Origin: Nitrospinaceae bacterium
GTDB lineage: Bacteria; Nitrospinota; Nitrospinia; Nitrospinales; Nitrospinaceae
Direction of reading: 5' to 3'
NCBI GenBank assembly: GCA_028278405.1
Contig: JANQEK010000018.1
Coordinates: 1-64,000, forward strand
DNA: 64,000 bases
Part shown: positions 8,743-17,688 of the stretch, piece by piece
Layout: every line of letters starts with the position of its first letter
How positions within the stretch are numbered: position 1 is the first letter of the stretch
Position numbers and translations under genes: made by a program
Notes under the pieces: generated by a model
Told to the model about the DNA's origin: nothing
Seen by the model: only the letters and a program-made list of their open reading frames with translations
Database searches by the model: none

Positions 8743-9237
8743 ATGAAAACAATTCGAATCTACATGACGATCCTGGCCGCACTGTTTGTGCTGGCAGGGC
8801 CTGCCACTGTTTGGGCTGCGTCGCAAATGGCCGATCTTGAAAACGCGCTGATGTGCAAATGCGACGATAAATGCGGTAAGGTGCTGATCAACTGCACTTG
8901 CGATACATCCAAGGAGACACGCAGAACTTTGATGTCGAAGCTGGAATCCGGGTTGACCGTGGACCAGATCATCAAACAATATGTCGACAAGTACGGTGAA
9001 ACGGTGCTGTCGGCACCGACCAAATCAGGCTTCAATCTGACAGCCTGGATTTTACCGTTTGCCGCTCTGGTGGCCGGCGGGTTTGGGGTGCGTAAGGTGA
9101 TCCATTCCTGGGTGCGCCCGGACTCCACTCAAAAGGAAACGGATGAGGGCGGGGAGGTATCGGCGTCCGGAGAGGAACCTCCTTCCGGGAAGTATTCCAA
9201 CAGGCTGAAAGACGAACTCGACCGGTTAGATTCCTGA
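8743..9237 (+). CDS. ccmH: CcmH-like thiol oxidoreductase with five-cysteine motif
   Basis: Exported, membrane-anchored protein (164 residues) expected to reduce apocytochrome CxxCH thiols before haem attachment. The signal peptide spans about 1-26 and the C-terminal membrane helix about 98-117. Canonical CcmH has LRCxxC. Here the same place reads MCKCDDKCGKVLINCTC, with cysteines at 38, 40, 44, 51 and 53. The following DTSKETRRTLMSKLESGLTV part still follows the family fold. The start is the ATG six bases past the ccmF stop; longer in-frame readings run through ccmF. The five-Cys variant recalls sequences in some deltaproteobacteria, from memory only. Confidence 0.85.
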   Translation: MKTIRIYMTILAALFVLAGPATVWAASQMADLENALMCKCDDKCGKVLINCTCDTSKETRRTLMSKLESGLTVDQIIKQYVDKYGETVLSAPTKSGFNLTAWILPFAALVAGGFGVRKVIHSWVRPDSTQKETDEGGEVSASGEEPPSGKYSNRLKDELDRLDS

Positions 9238-9241
9238 CACT

Positions 9242-9571
9242 ATGACCGGTCCGAATTTCCTAGAACTGATTCTGGTTATTGCGATTCTGGTGGCGGTCGG
9301 CATTCCTCTGTTTTCCAAGCTTCCCCCCAAGCGGTTGTTTGCGCCACTGGATCCCGCCGAAGAAGAGTATAAGCATCTTCTGGTCCGCAAAGAAGAGGTG
9401 CTGCTGGCTATTAAAGAGCTGGAATTGGATTTTAAGACTGACAAAATTTCCAAGCCGGATTTCGAATCGCTTCACCGTAAGTTGGAGGAGGAAGCGGTGA
9501 GCCTTCTGGAAACCATTGACGAGTTGGAAAAGAAGTTGAAGAAGAAAAAAAAGACCGCGGGTGCGGCTTGA
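9242..9571 (+). CDS. CcmI-like membrane protein (N-terminal domain only)
   Basis: This 109-residue protein has one N-terminal membrane helix (about 7-24), then a charged helical region. The segment EEYKHLLVRKEEVLLAIKEL and the following DFKTDKISKPDFESLHRKLEEEA match the cytoplasmic linker of CcmI/CycH. The TPR domain of full CcmI is missing. It ends in a run of Lys and Ala. It lies 4 bases after ccmH, so a role in the CcmF-CcmH complex is likely but inferred. Confidence 0.7.
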   Translation: MTGPNFLELILVIAILVAVGIPLFSKLPPKRLFAPLDPAEEEYKHLLVRKEEVLLAIKELELDFKTDKISKPDFESLHRKLEEEAVSLLETIDELEKKLKKKKKTAGAA

Positions 9572-9607
9572 TTCACCGATGAGTTGCCCCCAACTTCCCT
9601 GTCCCTC

Positions 9608-10354
9608 ATGATCGATTCCAAACCTTCACCGAATCCCGGCCATGCCATTCGGGTGCGAGGCATCCGAAAACATTTTGGGCATTTGGAAGCCTTGCGCGGT
9701 GTTGATTTCGAATTGAAGAAAGGTGAATTCCTGAGTCTGTTCGGTCCCAATGGTGCCGGTAAAACGACATTGATCCGTATTCTTTCGGCGTTGGCACGAC
9801 CTTCCTCCGGTACTGCCACCGTAGCGGGGTATGATGTCATGGAAGCGGACCCGGAAATGCGTCGTGAGATCGGGGTGATTTCCCACGCCAGTTTTTTGTA
9901 CGCCGATTTATCGCCGCTCGAGAACATCCGTTTTTATGCCACGATGTACGGCATCGAAAATGCGGAGACGCGAGCCGTTGAAGTGATCGACGAGGTCGGT
10001 TTGAAACCGAGAATGCATGACCGTGTGCGGACGTTCAGCCGGGGGATGTTACAGCGATTGTCCATCGCGCGGGCGATTGTGCACAATCCGTCGATCCTGT
10101 TTCTCGATGAGCCGTATACCGGGCTGGACCAGCACGCGTCGGAAATTCTCAAGGATCAATTACAGGCTTTGCATACGGACCAGCGTACCATTTTGATGAC
10201 CACCCACGATTTTTCCCGAGGGCTGGAAATGTGTGACCGTGTTGCGGTGATGGTTCGGGGCAAACTGGCTTTGTGGGAGTCGGCAGAGCAGGTTGACCCC
10301 GCCGGTTTCGAGCGGTTGTATCTCGAAACCGTAGAGCGGGAAGGGAAAAACTGA
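9608..10354 (+). CDS. ccmA: CcmA, ATPase of the CcmABCD haem-handling transporter
   Basis: ABC ATPase that powers release of holo-CcmE from CcmC. Seen: Walker A GPNGAGKTT, Q-loop region, a signature of the form FSRGMLQRLS, Walker B ILFLDEP and the switch histidine in TTHDFSRG. The ATG at 9608 gives 248 residues. An in-frame TTG at 9584 would add eight residues; neither has a clear ribosome binding site. The alternative of a generic drug exporter is made unlikely by ccmB, ccmD and ccmC directly downstream. Confidence 0.93.
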   Translation: MIDSKPSPNPGHAIRVRGIRKHFGHLEALRGVDFELKKGEFLSLFGPNGAGKTTLIRILSALARPSSGTATVAGYDVMEADPEMRREIGVISHASFLYADLSPLENIRFYATMYGIENAETRAVEVIDEVGLKPRMHDRVRTFSRGMLQRLSIARAIVHNPSILFLDEPYTGLDQHASEILKDQLQALHTDQRTILMTTHDFSRGLEMCDRVAVMVRGKLALWESAEQVDPAGFERLYLETVEREGKN

Positions 10355-10355
10355 G

Positions 10356-11036
10356 ATGAACCTTTATCTGTCTCAGGTGATGGCGATTATCCGGAAAGAT
10401 TTTGTCACGGAGTTCAAAACCCGCGAGCTGTTCAGTTCCATGTTTGTGTTCGCCGTGCTGGTGATGCTGATCTTTATTTTTTCGATCAACCTGAGTGTTG
10501 TGAAAGCCAACCAGGTCGGTCCGGGAGTGTTGTGGGTGGCCATCCTGTTCGCGGGAACCCTCGGGCTCAACCGTTCCTTTACGCTGGAAAAAGAAAACGG
10601 CTGCTTGCAGGGGTTGATGCTGGCACCGGTCGACCGTTCGGCGATTTTCTTCGGCAAAATGCTGAGCAATCTGGCCTTTCTGTTGATCATGGAAGCGTTT
10701 CTTTTGCCCGTGTTTATGATATTTTTCAATGTGGAACTGGGATCTCATTGGGCCCCGTTATTGGCGGTTATTCTGATGGGGACACTGGGTTTCAGCGCGT
10801 TGGGGACGCTCTTGTCGTCGCTGTCGTCTAATTTGAAAACACGGGAGATCATGCTTCCGATATTGCTGTATCCGCTGATGGTTCCGATAGCCATTGGTTC
10901 GGTCCGGTTGACCGGGCAAATTCTGGATGGTAAATCCCTTGCGGATATGATGAACTGGGTGGGATTGATCCTCTGTTTCGACATTATTTTTATCAGCGCA
11001 TCCATTATGACGATCGATCATATTTTAGAGGAGTGA
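10356..11036 (+). CDS. ccmB: CcmB, membrane subunit of the CcmABCD complex
   Basis: Integral membrane protein of 226 residues with six predicted membrane helices, the usual CcmB architecture. The N-terminal IIRKDFVTEFKTRELFSSM motif and LGLNRSFTLEKENGCLQGLML segment are characteristic and mark the coupling region to CcmA. It begins one base after the ccmA stop codon and is followed within 4 bases by ccmD. Confidence 0.94.
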   Translation: MNLYLSQVMAIIRKDFVTEFKTRELFSSMFVFAVLVMLIFIFSINLSVVKANQVGPGVLWVAILFAGTLGLNRSFTLEKENGCLQGLMLAPVDRSAIFFGKMLSNLAFLLIMEAFLLPVFMIFFNVELGSHWAPLLAVILMGTLGFSALGTLLSSLSSNLKTREIMLPILLYPLMVPIAIGSVRLTGQILDGKSLADMMNWVGLILCFDIIFISASIMTIDHILEE

Positions 11037-11040
11037 TTTG

Positions 11041-11193
11041 ATGGACAACCTGGGGTATTTATTCGCGGTCAATGTATTCGTCTGGGGCGGGATTTTTGTG
11101 TACGTATTTTCCCTGGTCCGGCGAAACCACTCCCTGAAAAAAGATTTGGATCTGCTCAAGGAAACCCTCAAAAAGGAATCGGGAAATGAGTGA
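11041..11193 (+). CDS. ccmD: CcmD-like small membrane protein
   Basis: A 50-residue protein too short for routine gene calling. It starts MDNLGYLFAVN, has one membrane helix (about 7-26) and a charged helical tail RRNHSLKKDLDLLKETLKKE. CcmD in System I organisms has just this size and topology and links CcmC to CcmAB. It sits between ccmB (4-bp gap) and ccmC, whose ATG overlaps its last 8 bases. The sequence GAGGAGTGATTTG before the ATG provides a ribosome binding site. Confidence 0.88.
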   Translation: MDNLGYLFAVNVFVWGGIFVYVFSLVRRNHSLKKDLDLLKETLKKESGNE

Positions 11194-11896
11194 CGCCTCT
11201 CAGGAAACAGACAGCCCTGGTTATGGCCTGATGGGTCTGGCCGGCGCGGGAATTCTGGCGGCTATGGGTGCGATTTTCATCTATGTTCCGACGGAAAAAA
11301 CGGAAGGGGTGGTCCAGCGTATCATGTATTTCCATGTGCCTTCGGCGTGGATCGCATTCTTTGCTTTTTTCATAGTCTTCCTGTGCAGTATTCTATACTT
11401 GTGGAAGAAGGAACGGGAATGGGATATATACGCCCATGCTTCGGCGGAGATAGGTATTGTCTTCTGTTCTCTGGTATTGATCACGGGTCCCCTGTGGGCC
11501 AAGCCGATCTGGGGAGTCTGGTGGGTCTGGGATGCACGGCTGACCTCGACTCTCGTATTATGGCTGATCTATGTCGCTTACCTGATGCTCCGCGGGCAGA
11601 GCGAGGCTGGTTCCACCCGGGCTAAGTACGCTGCGGTAATAGGAATTGTCGGATTTCTCGACATACCGTTGATCCACTTTTCGGTTCTTTGGTGGCGTAC
11701 GTTTCACCCGGACCCTAAATTTATTACGACACAGGGGCTTGGTACCGGCAACGATGCATCCATGAACATTACATTGCTCGTTGCCGTGGGGGCTTTTACC
11801 CTGTTGTATTTTCTTTTGATGAGCCTGCGGGTCAGGCTTGAACGGATGAAAGATGAAATCGACCGTATTAAAAAAGAGCGGCTTTACTCTCACTAA
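11186..11896 (+). CDS. ccmC: CcmC, haem-handling protein that loads CcmE
   Basis: Six-helix membrane protein (236 residues) that delivers haem to CcmE. The WWD loop is seen as WGVWWVWDARLTS near residue 112. The two flanking haem-ligand histidines are in YFHVPSAW (near 51) and DIPLIHFSVLWWR (near 162). It overlaps ccmD at its start and the thioredoxin gene at its end. Confidence 0.95.
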   Translation: MSDASQETDSPGYGLMGLAGAGILAAMGAIFIYVPTEKTEGVVQRIMYFHVPSAWIAFFAFFIVFLCSILYLWKKEREWDIYAHASAEIGIVFCSLVLITGPLWAKPIWGVWWVWDARLTSTLVLWLIYVAYLMLRGQSEAGSTRAKYAAVIGIVGFLDIPLIHFSVLWWRTFHPDPKFITTQGLGTGNDASMNITLLVAVGAFTLLYFLLMSLRVRLERMKDEIDRIKKERLYSH

Positions 11897-12458
11897 AAAG
11901 TACGCAGCCATTTACGCGGTGTTGTTTATCGTCGCTATTCTGATCATGGTCGATCATTACTATGAGACCCCGATGACACTGGCGGATGTCCAATTATCAT
12001 CCGGAGTAAATACCGAAAAGTCGGAGGTCGGTTTCAAAGCGCCGGCTTTTGCCGCGCGCAACCTGAAGGGTCATCGTGTACAGCTGGCGGATCACAAGGG
12101 CAAGGTGATTCTTCTCAACATGTGGGCCACCTGGTGTGGACCCTGCCGGGTGGAAATGCCGGGAATGGAGAATCTTTACCGCCGATACCGGTCCCAGGGC
12201 CTGGAAATCCTGGCGGTCAGCTTCGATAAGGGTTCTTCTGACAAGGTTCAGAAATTTGCTGATGAATATCGATTGTCCTTCCCGATACTGCTAGATTCAG
12301 ACGGAGAGGTGGAAAGCCAATACCATACTCTTACGATTCCCACCACCTTCGTGATTGATAAAAAAGGCATGGTTGTGGCCGAAGTTGAAGGCGCCAAACA
12401 CTGGGAATCGAAAGAAACGTTCGAAGCCATCGAATATTTGTTGAAAGCTCCGGGATAA
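11853..12458 (+). CDS. CcmG/ResA/TlpA-type membrane-anchored thioredoxin
   Basis: Thiol-disulfide oxidoreductase that would act in the periplasm to keep CcmH or apocytochrome thiols reduced. It has one N-terminal anchor (about 17-34), then a thioredoxin fold with the active site W94-C95-G-P-C98. The cis-proline loop is TIPTTFVID. The annotated ATG gives 201 residues and overlaps ccmC by 44 bases. That is long for coupling, but the anchor needs roughly this start. Family members include CcmG, ResA and TlpA, and the context at the end of the ccm operon favours a CcmG role. Confidence 0.85.
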   Translation: MKSTVLKKSGFTLTKKYAAIYAVLFIVAILIMVDHYYETPMTLADVQLSSGVNTEKSEVGFKAPAFAARNLKGHRVQLADHKGKVILLNMWATWCGPCRVEMPGMENLYRRYRSQGLEILAVSFDKGSSDKVQKFADEYRLSFPILLDSDGEVESQYHTLTIPTTFVIDKKGMVVAEVEGAKHWESKETFEAIEYLLKAPG

Positions 12459-12510
12459 AACCTTTTAATAGATAGATAGGCACAGTCACGTAGATACTCT
12501 TAAACCTCAG

Positions 12511-12936
12511 ATGGAAATGAAGCCGATAATGCAAACCGACCAGCAAATCTTATCCTCCAACCAGCACTTTTACGACGCGTTCAACAAGCAGGATCTGGAC
12601 ATGATGAAGAACGTGTGGCAGGACGATGTTTGCGCTCGTTGCATCCATCCCGGTTGGCCGGTGCTTAAGGGATATGGAGATATCATCAAAAGCTGGGAGG
12701 ATATTTTTCTCCACAACCAGCACATGGAAATCAAGGTGTCCGATGTGGATGTGATGATCCAGGATGATTTTGCCTGGGTGAGTTGCCAGGAGAACTTATT
12801 TTCCATCAAGATGACCGGAGTGCAGAGCTCCAAGGTGCATGCCACCAACCTGTTTCAGAAAGTGGGAGACGACTGGAAAATGATTCTCCATCATGCCGCC
12901 GCGCTGCCCACCGTCACCCAGGAAGAGACTTCCTGA
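12511..12936 (+). CDS. NTF2-like / SnoaL-type small domain protein
   Basis: Cytoplasmic 141-residue protein with an NTF2-like cone fold: helix with FYDAFNKQDLDMM, then IHPGWPVLKGYGDIIKSW, then strands ending in WKMILHHAAALP. The family includes many small-ligand binding or SnoaL-like proteins of unknown role. The histidines in MILHHA and the WP...G pattern are common to a conserved bacterial subfamily. The ATG at 12529 is an equally possible start because GGAAATGAAG precedes it. It may be read through from the ccm operon, 52 bp upstream. Substrate unknown. Confidence 0.7.
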   Translation: MEMKPIMQTDQQILSSNQHFYDAFNKQDLDMMKNVWQDDVCARCIHPGWPVLKGYGDIIKSWEDIFLHNQHMEIKVSDVDVMIQDDFAWVSCQENLFSIKMTGVQSSKVHATNLFQKVGDDWKMILHHAAALPTVTQEETS

Positions 12937-13055
12937 TTCTCCCTTTCCTCAATAAATATAAATAACCGAACATTCTTGAACCCGCGGGTGAATTGACTTA
13001 TTCTTTCCCCTTTTGGTATGGGCAGGAAAGTACATCCTCCAATAAAAGGGTCCTC

Positions 13056-13820
13056 ATGAATATTGTGAGCTGGAATGTCAACGGCATCCGCGCCGTGGTG
13101 AAAAAGGGGTTTCTGGAATGGGTGGACCGCGCCACTCCGGACGTGCTGTGTCTCCAGGAAGTCAAGGCGTATCCCGATCAAGTGCCCCCGCAGGTGGCTC
13201 AACTGGATGGTTACCATGCGACGTGGAATCCGGCCCAGCGCAAGGGATACAGCGGAGTCGTTACCTTTACAAAAAAGAAACCGAAAAGTGTTCATCTGGG
13301 AATGGGAATCGAGAGGTTTGATGTGGAGGGGCGTTACATCCGGCTCGAGTTCCCAAAGTTTGATCTGCTCAACATCTATTTTCCCAACGGCACCAGCGGG
13401 GACGAGCGCCTCCAGTACAAGCTGGACTTCTACGATGCCTTTCTCGAACATTGTGAAGCACTGCGGGCGGAAGGCAGGGAATTGGTCGTTTGTGGTGATG
13501 TCAATACAGCGCACAAGGCGATCGATTTGAAAAACCCCAAGCCTAATGAAAAAAACTCCGGATTCCTGCCCATCGAACGCGAATGGATGGACAAATTCGT
13601 CGAGCATGGTTATATCGACACCTTTCGTGAATTCAATCAGGAGCCCGACCAGTATTCCTGGTGGACCTATCGCGCCAATGCGCGCGAACGCAACATCGGG
13701 TGGCGGATAGACTACTTTTTTGTCACCAAGGGTCTCATGAAACGCGTTAAAAATTCGTATATTACCCCGGAGGTCATGGGCTCCGACCACTGCCCGGTGG
13801 GTCTCGAGATTACAGGATAG
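13056..13820 (+). CDS. xth: Exodeoxyribonuclease III (ExoA/XthA family AP endonuclease)
   Basis: Mg-dependent AP endonuclease and 3' exonuclease in base-excision repair. Seen: NIVSWNVNGIRA at the N-terminus, the LCLQEVKA catalytic glutamate motif, DVNTAHKAIDL, and the C-terminal GWRIDYFFV and GSDHCPVGLEI motifs. At 254 residues it is complete. The start at 13056 matches the family N-terminus exactly; an upstream TTG at 12993 would add 21 unconserved residues. Confidence 0.95.
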   Translation: MNIVSWNVNGIRAVVKKGFLEWVDRATPDVLCLQEVKAYPDQVPPQVAQLDGYHATWNPAQRKGYSGVVTFTKKKPKSVHLGMGIERFDVEGRYIRLEFPKFDLLNIYFPNGTSGDERLQYKLDFYDAFLEHCEALRAEGRELVVCGDVNTAHKAIDLKNPKPNEKNSGFLPIEREWMDKFVEHGYIDTFREFNQEPDQYSWWTYRANARERNIGWRIDYFFVTKGLMKRVKNSYITPEVMGSDHCPVGLEITG

Positions 13821-13919
13821 GGGTTTGACCCTGCTGTGTGATATTCTTGATCCGTTTCAAATCAACCTCAATCCCGCGAGGCTTCTACCGCGGATTTCTA
13901 TACCCGGAAAGGAACGTTC

Positions 13920-16847
13920 ATGAGTTTTGAAACTCAACAGACTTATCACGGTTTTAAATGTGTCCATCAGGAGAACATCAAGGAACTCAATTCCGTTGCT
14001 TTGCAGTTCGAGCACGAGAAAACAGGCGCTGAATTGTTAGTGATGGAGAATGACGACGATAACAAAGTATTCAGCGTCACCTTCCGCACTCCACCGACAA
14101 ACGACCGGGGTGTTGCCCATATTCTGGAACACAGTGTGTTATGCGGTTCCCGGAAATACCCGGTTAAGGAACCTTTCGTGGAACTCATGAAGAGCAGTCT
14201 GCAAACATTTCTCAACGCCATGACGTTTCCCGACAAAACCATGTACCCGGTGGCGAGTAGAAACAAGAAGGATTTATACAATCTCATGCATGTGTACCTC
14301 GATGCGGTGTTTCACCCGCGTATTACCGAGGAGACCTTCATGCAGGAGGGCTGGCATTATGAACTGGAAGACCCTGAAGGTCCGGTGTCTTACAAAGGTG
14401 TCGTCTTCAATGAAATGAAGGGGGTTTTTTCCAGTCCGGAAAGCGTGCTCGACCGTTACCTGGCGCATTCCCTGTTTCCGAAAACCACCTACGGTTACGA
14501 ATCCGGAGGAGATCCGCTCGCTATCCCTGAGCTGACGTATGAGGAATTCAAGGAGTTTCATCGCCGTTACTACCATCCCTCCAACAGCCGGTTATTTTTG
14601 TATGGTGACGGGAATACGGAGGAATATCTGAAGTTCATGCATGAGGAATACCTGAACGGATTCGACCGGCTGGAAGTGGACTCCCAGGTAGGGCTCCAAC
14701 GGTGTTTCAGCAAGCCCAAGTGGAAAGAGGTTCCTTATGCCGTGTCGAAAGATGAATCGCTGGAGAAAAAAGCCTTTGTCGTAGTAGGACTCAAGCTTGA
14801 TAAATCGACCGACTACGAGCACTGCCTGTTCATGGACATTCTGAGTCATATTTTGCTGGGGACTCCCGGCTCGCCTCTGCGTAAAGCGTTGTTGGAATCC
14901 AACCTGGGATCCGAGGTCATCGGCGGCGGGTTCGACGATAACCGTATTGAGACGATGTTTGCTGTAGGATTGAAGGGCGCGGAAAAGGAAGATGCGCAGA
15001 AGATCGTTGATCTCATCTTCAGTACTCTGGAAGATTTGGCTGAAAACGGTATCGATGAAAACCAGGTACTGGCCTCGGTCAATACCGTCGACTTCAAACT
15101 GCGCGAAGCCAATTTCGGGGGATTCCCGAAAGGTATTGTCTACAACATTCAGGCCCTCGGGTCCTGGTTGTACGATGCCGATCCGTTGAGCCATCTGAAA
15201 TACGATCGACTGCTGAAGAAGATTAAAAAGAAATCAAAAGAAGGATACTTCGAGAAACTTATTCGTAAATATCTACTGGAGAACAAACACCGCAGTGTGA
15301 TAACGCTTGTTCCCAAACCGGGCTTGGGAGAGAAAGAGGAAGCCAAGGTCCGGAAACAACTGCGGCAAATGAAAGCGTCTCTGTCGGAGCCGGAGATTCA
15401 GGGTCTGGTAAAAACCACTCAAACCCTTCAGGAACGGCAGATGGAGCCTGATTCGCCGGATGCACTGGCCTCCTTGCCCCGGTTAACGTTGGAGGATGTC
15501 AGTAAGGAAACACCGGAGTATCCCTGTGAAGTCAAGAAAGATCATGCGCCGAAAACTCTGTTCCACGATCTGTTTACTAACAAGATCGCTTACACTCAGA
15601 TGTGTTTCTCGACAGATAAAGTGCCTCAGGACAAGATTCAATACCTGTCGTTGCTGGGCCGGTTGGTGTTGAGCATGGGAACCAACAAGCGCGACTATGT
15701 GGAAATGGGACAGCAGATCGGAATTCGCACCGGTGGAATTTCCTCATCTGACTTTTCAACCGTCCCAATGCAGGACAGAAACCGAATTATTTCCTATCTC
15801 AACATCAATGGCACGGCCCTTGTGGAAAAGGTCGACGATCTGTTCGATCTCTATGAAGAGTTGTTGGGTGAGCGTAACTTCGATAACCACAAACGACTTG
15901 TGGAAATTATCCGTAGCGCCAAGGCCAACATGGAGGCTTCCATTGTTCCAAACGGCAACCAATATGTCTTGGCGCGTCTTCAGTCCTACCACTCCCGCCT
16001 CGGCCGTTATGACGAATTGCTGGAAGGAATCACTTACTTTCGTTTTCTCGAAGACCTGCTGAAACGTGTGGAGGAAAACCCTCAGGAGGTGGCGGACAGT
16101 TTTCGCGAAGTCGCTCAGTATGTTTTTACCAGGGACAACCTGCTGGCCAATATCACCTGCACAGGTAAAGATTATAAAAAAGTGGAGAAACGCCTGCAGG
16201 GAATTGTTGATGTGTTGCCGGATGTGACTTACCCCGATGCTGAGTTGGAGTTTGGGTCGGTAGATTCTAACGAAGCATTCTTGACGGCGAGCACCGTTCA
16301 ATATGTCGGAAAAGCCGCCAACCTCTATGATCATGGATTTAAGTTTTCAGGTAAGTTTGATGTTCTCAAAGCACTACTGCGCACCGTCTATCTGTGGGAT
16401 CGGGTACGTGTCAAGGGAGGTGCGTATGGCAGTTCGTTGAGCTTTGACCTGCATACTGGAGATCTTTCGCTGGTGTCCTACCGTGATCCCAACCTGGTTG
16501 AAACTTTGCAGGTGTACGATGATATTCCGAAATTCCTGAGTCAGTTGGAAATCCCGGACGAGGAGTTCGAGAAGATTATCATCGGTTGCGCAGGCAAGAT
16601 CGATCCTCCTCTTACCCCGGACCGCAAGGGGTCAGTCGCTAAAATCGAACACCTGAGCGGTATGACCCGGGAATTTAAGCAACAGCGCCTGGAAGAATTG
16701 CTATCCACTCGGCTGAGCGATGTCCGTGAGTATGCCGGGCTGTTCGAAAAAGTCCGTGATGAAGGAACCGTGTGCACGTTGGGCAACGAGGGCAAGATCA
16801 AGCAATCCTCTTCCCATTTTGAAAACCTGGTCAAAGTGTTCCATTGA
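13920..16847 (+). CDS. M16C family metallopeptidase (presequence protease / PreP-like)
   Basis: Zinc metallopeptidase of 975 residues, the full length of the PreP/Cym1/falcilysin clade rather than the half-length processing peptidases. The inverted zinc motif H67-I-L-E70-H71 is intact, and FNEMKGVFSSPESVLDR supplies the distal glutamate region. The second half carries the C-terminal arginine/tyrosine substrate clamp, including RVKGGAYG. No signal peptide is seen, so it is probably cytoplasmic and degrades short peptides. It is preceded by GGAAAGGAAC ahead of the ATG and stands alone between exonuclease III and the PAS protein. Confidence 0.92.
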   Translation: MSFETQQTYHGFKCVHQENIKELNSVALQFEHEKTGAELLVMENDDDNKVFSVTFRTPPTNDRGVAHILEHSVLCGSRKYPVKEPFVELMKSSLQTFLNAMTFPDKTMYPVASRNKKDLYNLMHVYLDAVFHPRITEETFMQEGWHYELEDPEGPVSYKGVVFNEMKGVFSSPESVLDRYLAHSLFPKTTYGYESGGDPLAIPELTYEEFKEFHRRYYHPSNSRLFLYGDGNTEEYLKFMHEEYLNGFDRLEVDSQVGLQRCFSKPKWKEVPYAVSKDESLEKKAFVVVGLKLDKSTDYEHCLFMDILSHILLGTPGSPLRKALLESNLGSEVIGGGFDDNRIETMFAVGLKGAEKEDAQKIVDLIFSTLEDLAENGIDENQVLASVNTVDFKLREANFGGFPKGIVYNIQALGSWLYDADPLSHLKYDRLLKKIKKKSKEGYFEKLIRKYLLENKHRSVITLVPKPGLGEKEEAKVRKQLRQMKASLSEPEIQGLVKTTQTLQERQMEPDSPDALASLPRLTLEDVSKETPEYPCEVKKDHAPKTLFHDLFTNKIAYTQMCFSTDKVPQDKIQYLSLLGRLVLSMGTNKRDYVEMGQQIGIRTGGISSSDFSTVPMQDRNRIISYLNINGTALVEKVDDLFDLYEELLGERNFDNHKRLVEIIRSAKANMEASIVPNGNQYVLARLQSYHSRLGRYDELLEGITYFRFLEDLLKRVEENPQEVADSFREVAQYVFTRDNLLANITCTGKDYKKVEKRLQGIVDVLPDVTYPDAELEFGSVDSNEAFLTASTVQYVGKAANLYDHGFKFSGKFDVLKALLRTVYLWDRVRVKGGAYGSSLSFDLHTGDLSLVSYRDPNLVETLQVYDDIPKFLSQLEIPDEEFEKIIIGCAGKIDPPLTPDRKGSVAKIEHLSGMTREFKQQRLEELLSTRLSDVREYAGLFEKVRDEGTVCTLGNEGKIKQSSSHFENLVKVFH

Positions 16848-16982
16848 TTCCACCGGGGTAAGGCCCTCATCTCTCGGGTTTCCCAAGAAATACTGGAATT
16901 TCCACCCGATAAATGGTAATCTGATGACTATCTAATCATGTGCAAAATTGCAGTTTTTTGAGGCCTTTGGTCAAGGCATCCT

Positions 16983-17660
16983 ATGAGTCCGGAAGACTTT
17001 AAAAACAAGATTTGGAAATATTTCGGCGCGACTCTGGTTCTGGTTCTGGTGTTGTCTCTGGTGTGGGAATTCGGGTTGAGAGGTTCGATCCAACTTACAC
17101 AGGGTATGGAAACCGGGGTACATATTCTTATTGTTGTTCTGGCGATGCTTTGCACCATTCCCGCATTGATGGGTGGCGTTCAGGAGACCAGCAAGAAAAC
17201 AGTCATCGAACTGGGTAAAACCGAACGACGCTACAAATCCATTGTCGAATCCACCAATGATCTCATCTTTCAATTGGATCAACACGGCATCGTTATTTTC
17301 GCCAATCCCGCTGCACGTTTGCTGGGATATGAAGATGGAGAAATGATCGGGAATTTTGTCGGCGATCTTCTGTACATGGACAACAAGGATGAGGTTCTTC
17401 CAAGGGTCATGACCAAACGCGTCGGACACCGGGCGACTTACCACCTTCCGGTGCAACTGAGGACCAGTCCCAACTCCGTCATATCCAATGAAATTCCAGC
17501 GATCGAGTTTGCCGTGGATGCTTGCGGTTTGTGGGAAGAAAGCGATGAACACGTACAAACGCGCGGCGTGGAAAAACACTTTATCGGAACGTTATGCATT
17601 GCCCGCCCAGTGGTCAAACCGGAAGATCTGGAGCCTCAAAAAGAAGCCGAAGCGGTATAG
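16983..17660 (+). CDS. Membrane-anchored PAS domain protein
   Basis: This 225-residue protein has two N-terminal membrane helices (about 15-32 and 45-64) with a short loop between them. A PAS domain follows at about 78-175 (ERRYKSIVESTNDLIFQLDQ). There is no kinase, GGDEF, EAL or methyl-accepting output domain, so it ends just after the sensor. It could be a sensory adaptor that works with another protein, but no partner is evident next to it. The ligand is unknown. Confidence 0.75.
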   Translation: MSPEDFKNKIWKYFGATLVLVLVLSLVWEFGLRGSIQLTQGMETGVHILIVVLAMLCTIPALMGGVQETSKKTVIELGKTERRYKSIVESTNDLIFQLDQHGIVIFANPAARLLGYEDGEMIGNFVGDLLYMDNKDEVLPRVMTKRVGHRATYHLPVQLRTSPNSVISNEIPAIEFAVDACGLWEESDEHVQTRGVEKHFIGTLCIARPVVKPEDLEPQKEAEAV

Positions 17661-17688
17661 CACTTTTTCTCCGAAACCATTCTCGTTT

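Noticed and set aside
12891-13790. A 299-codon minus-strand open frame
   Set aside because: Antisense to exonuclease III, whose catalytic motifs are all intact.
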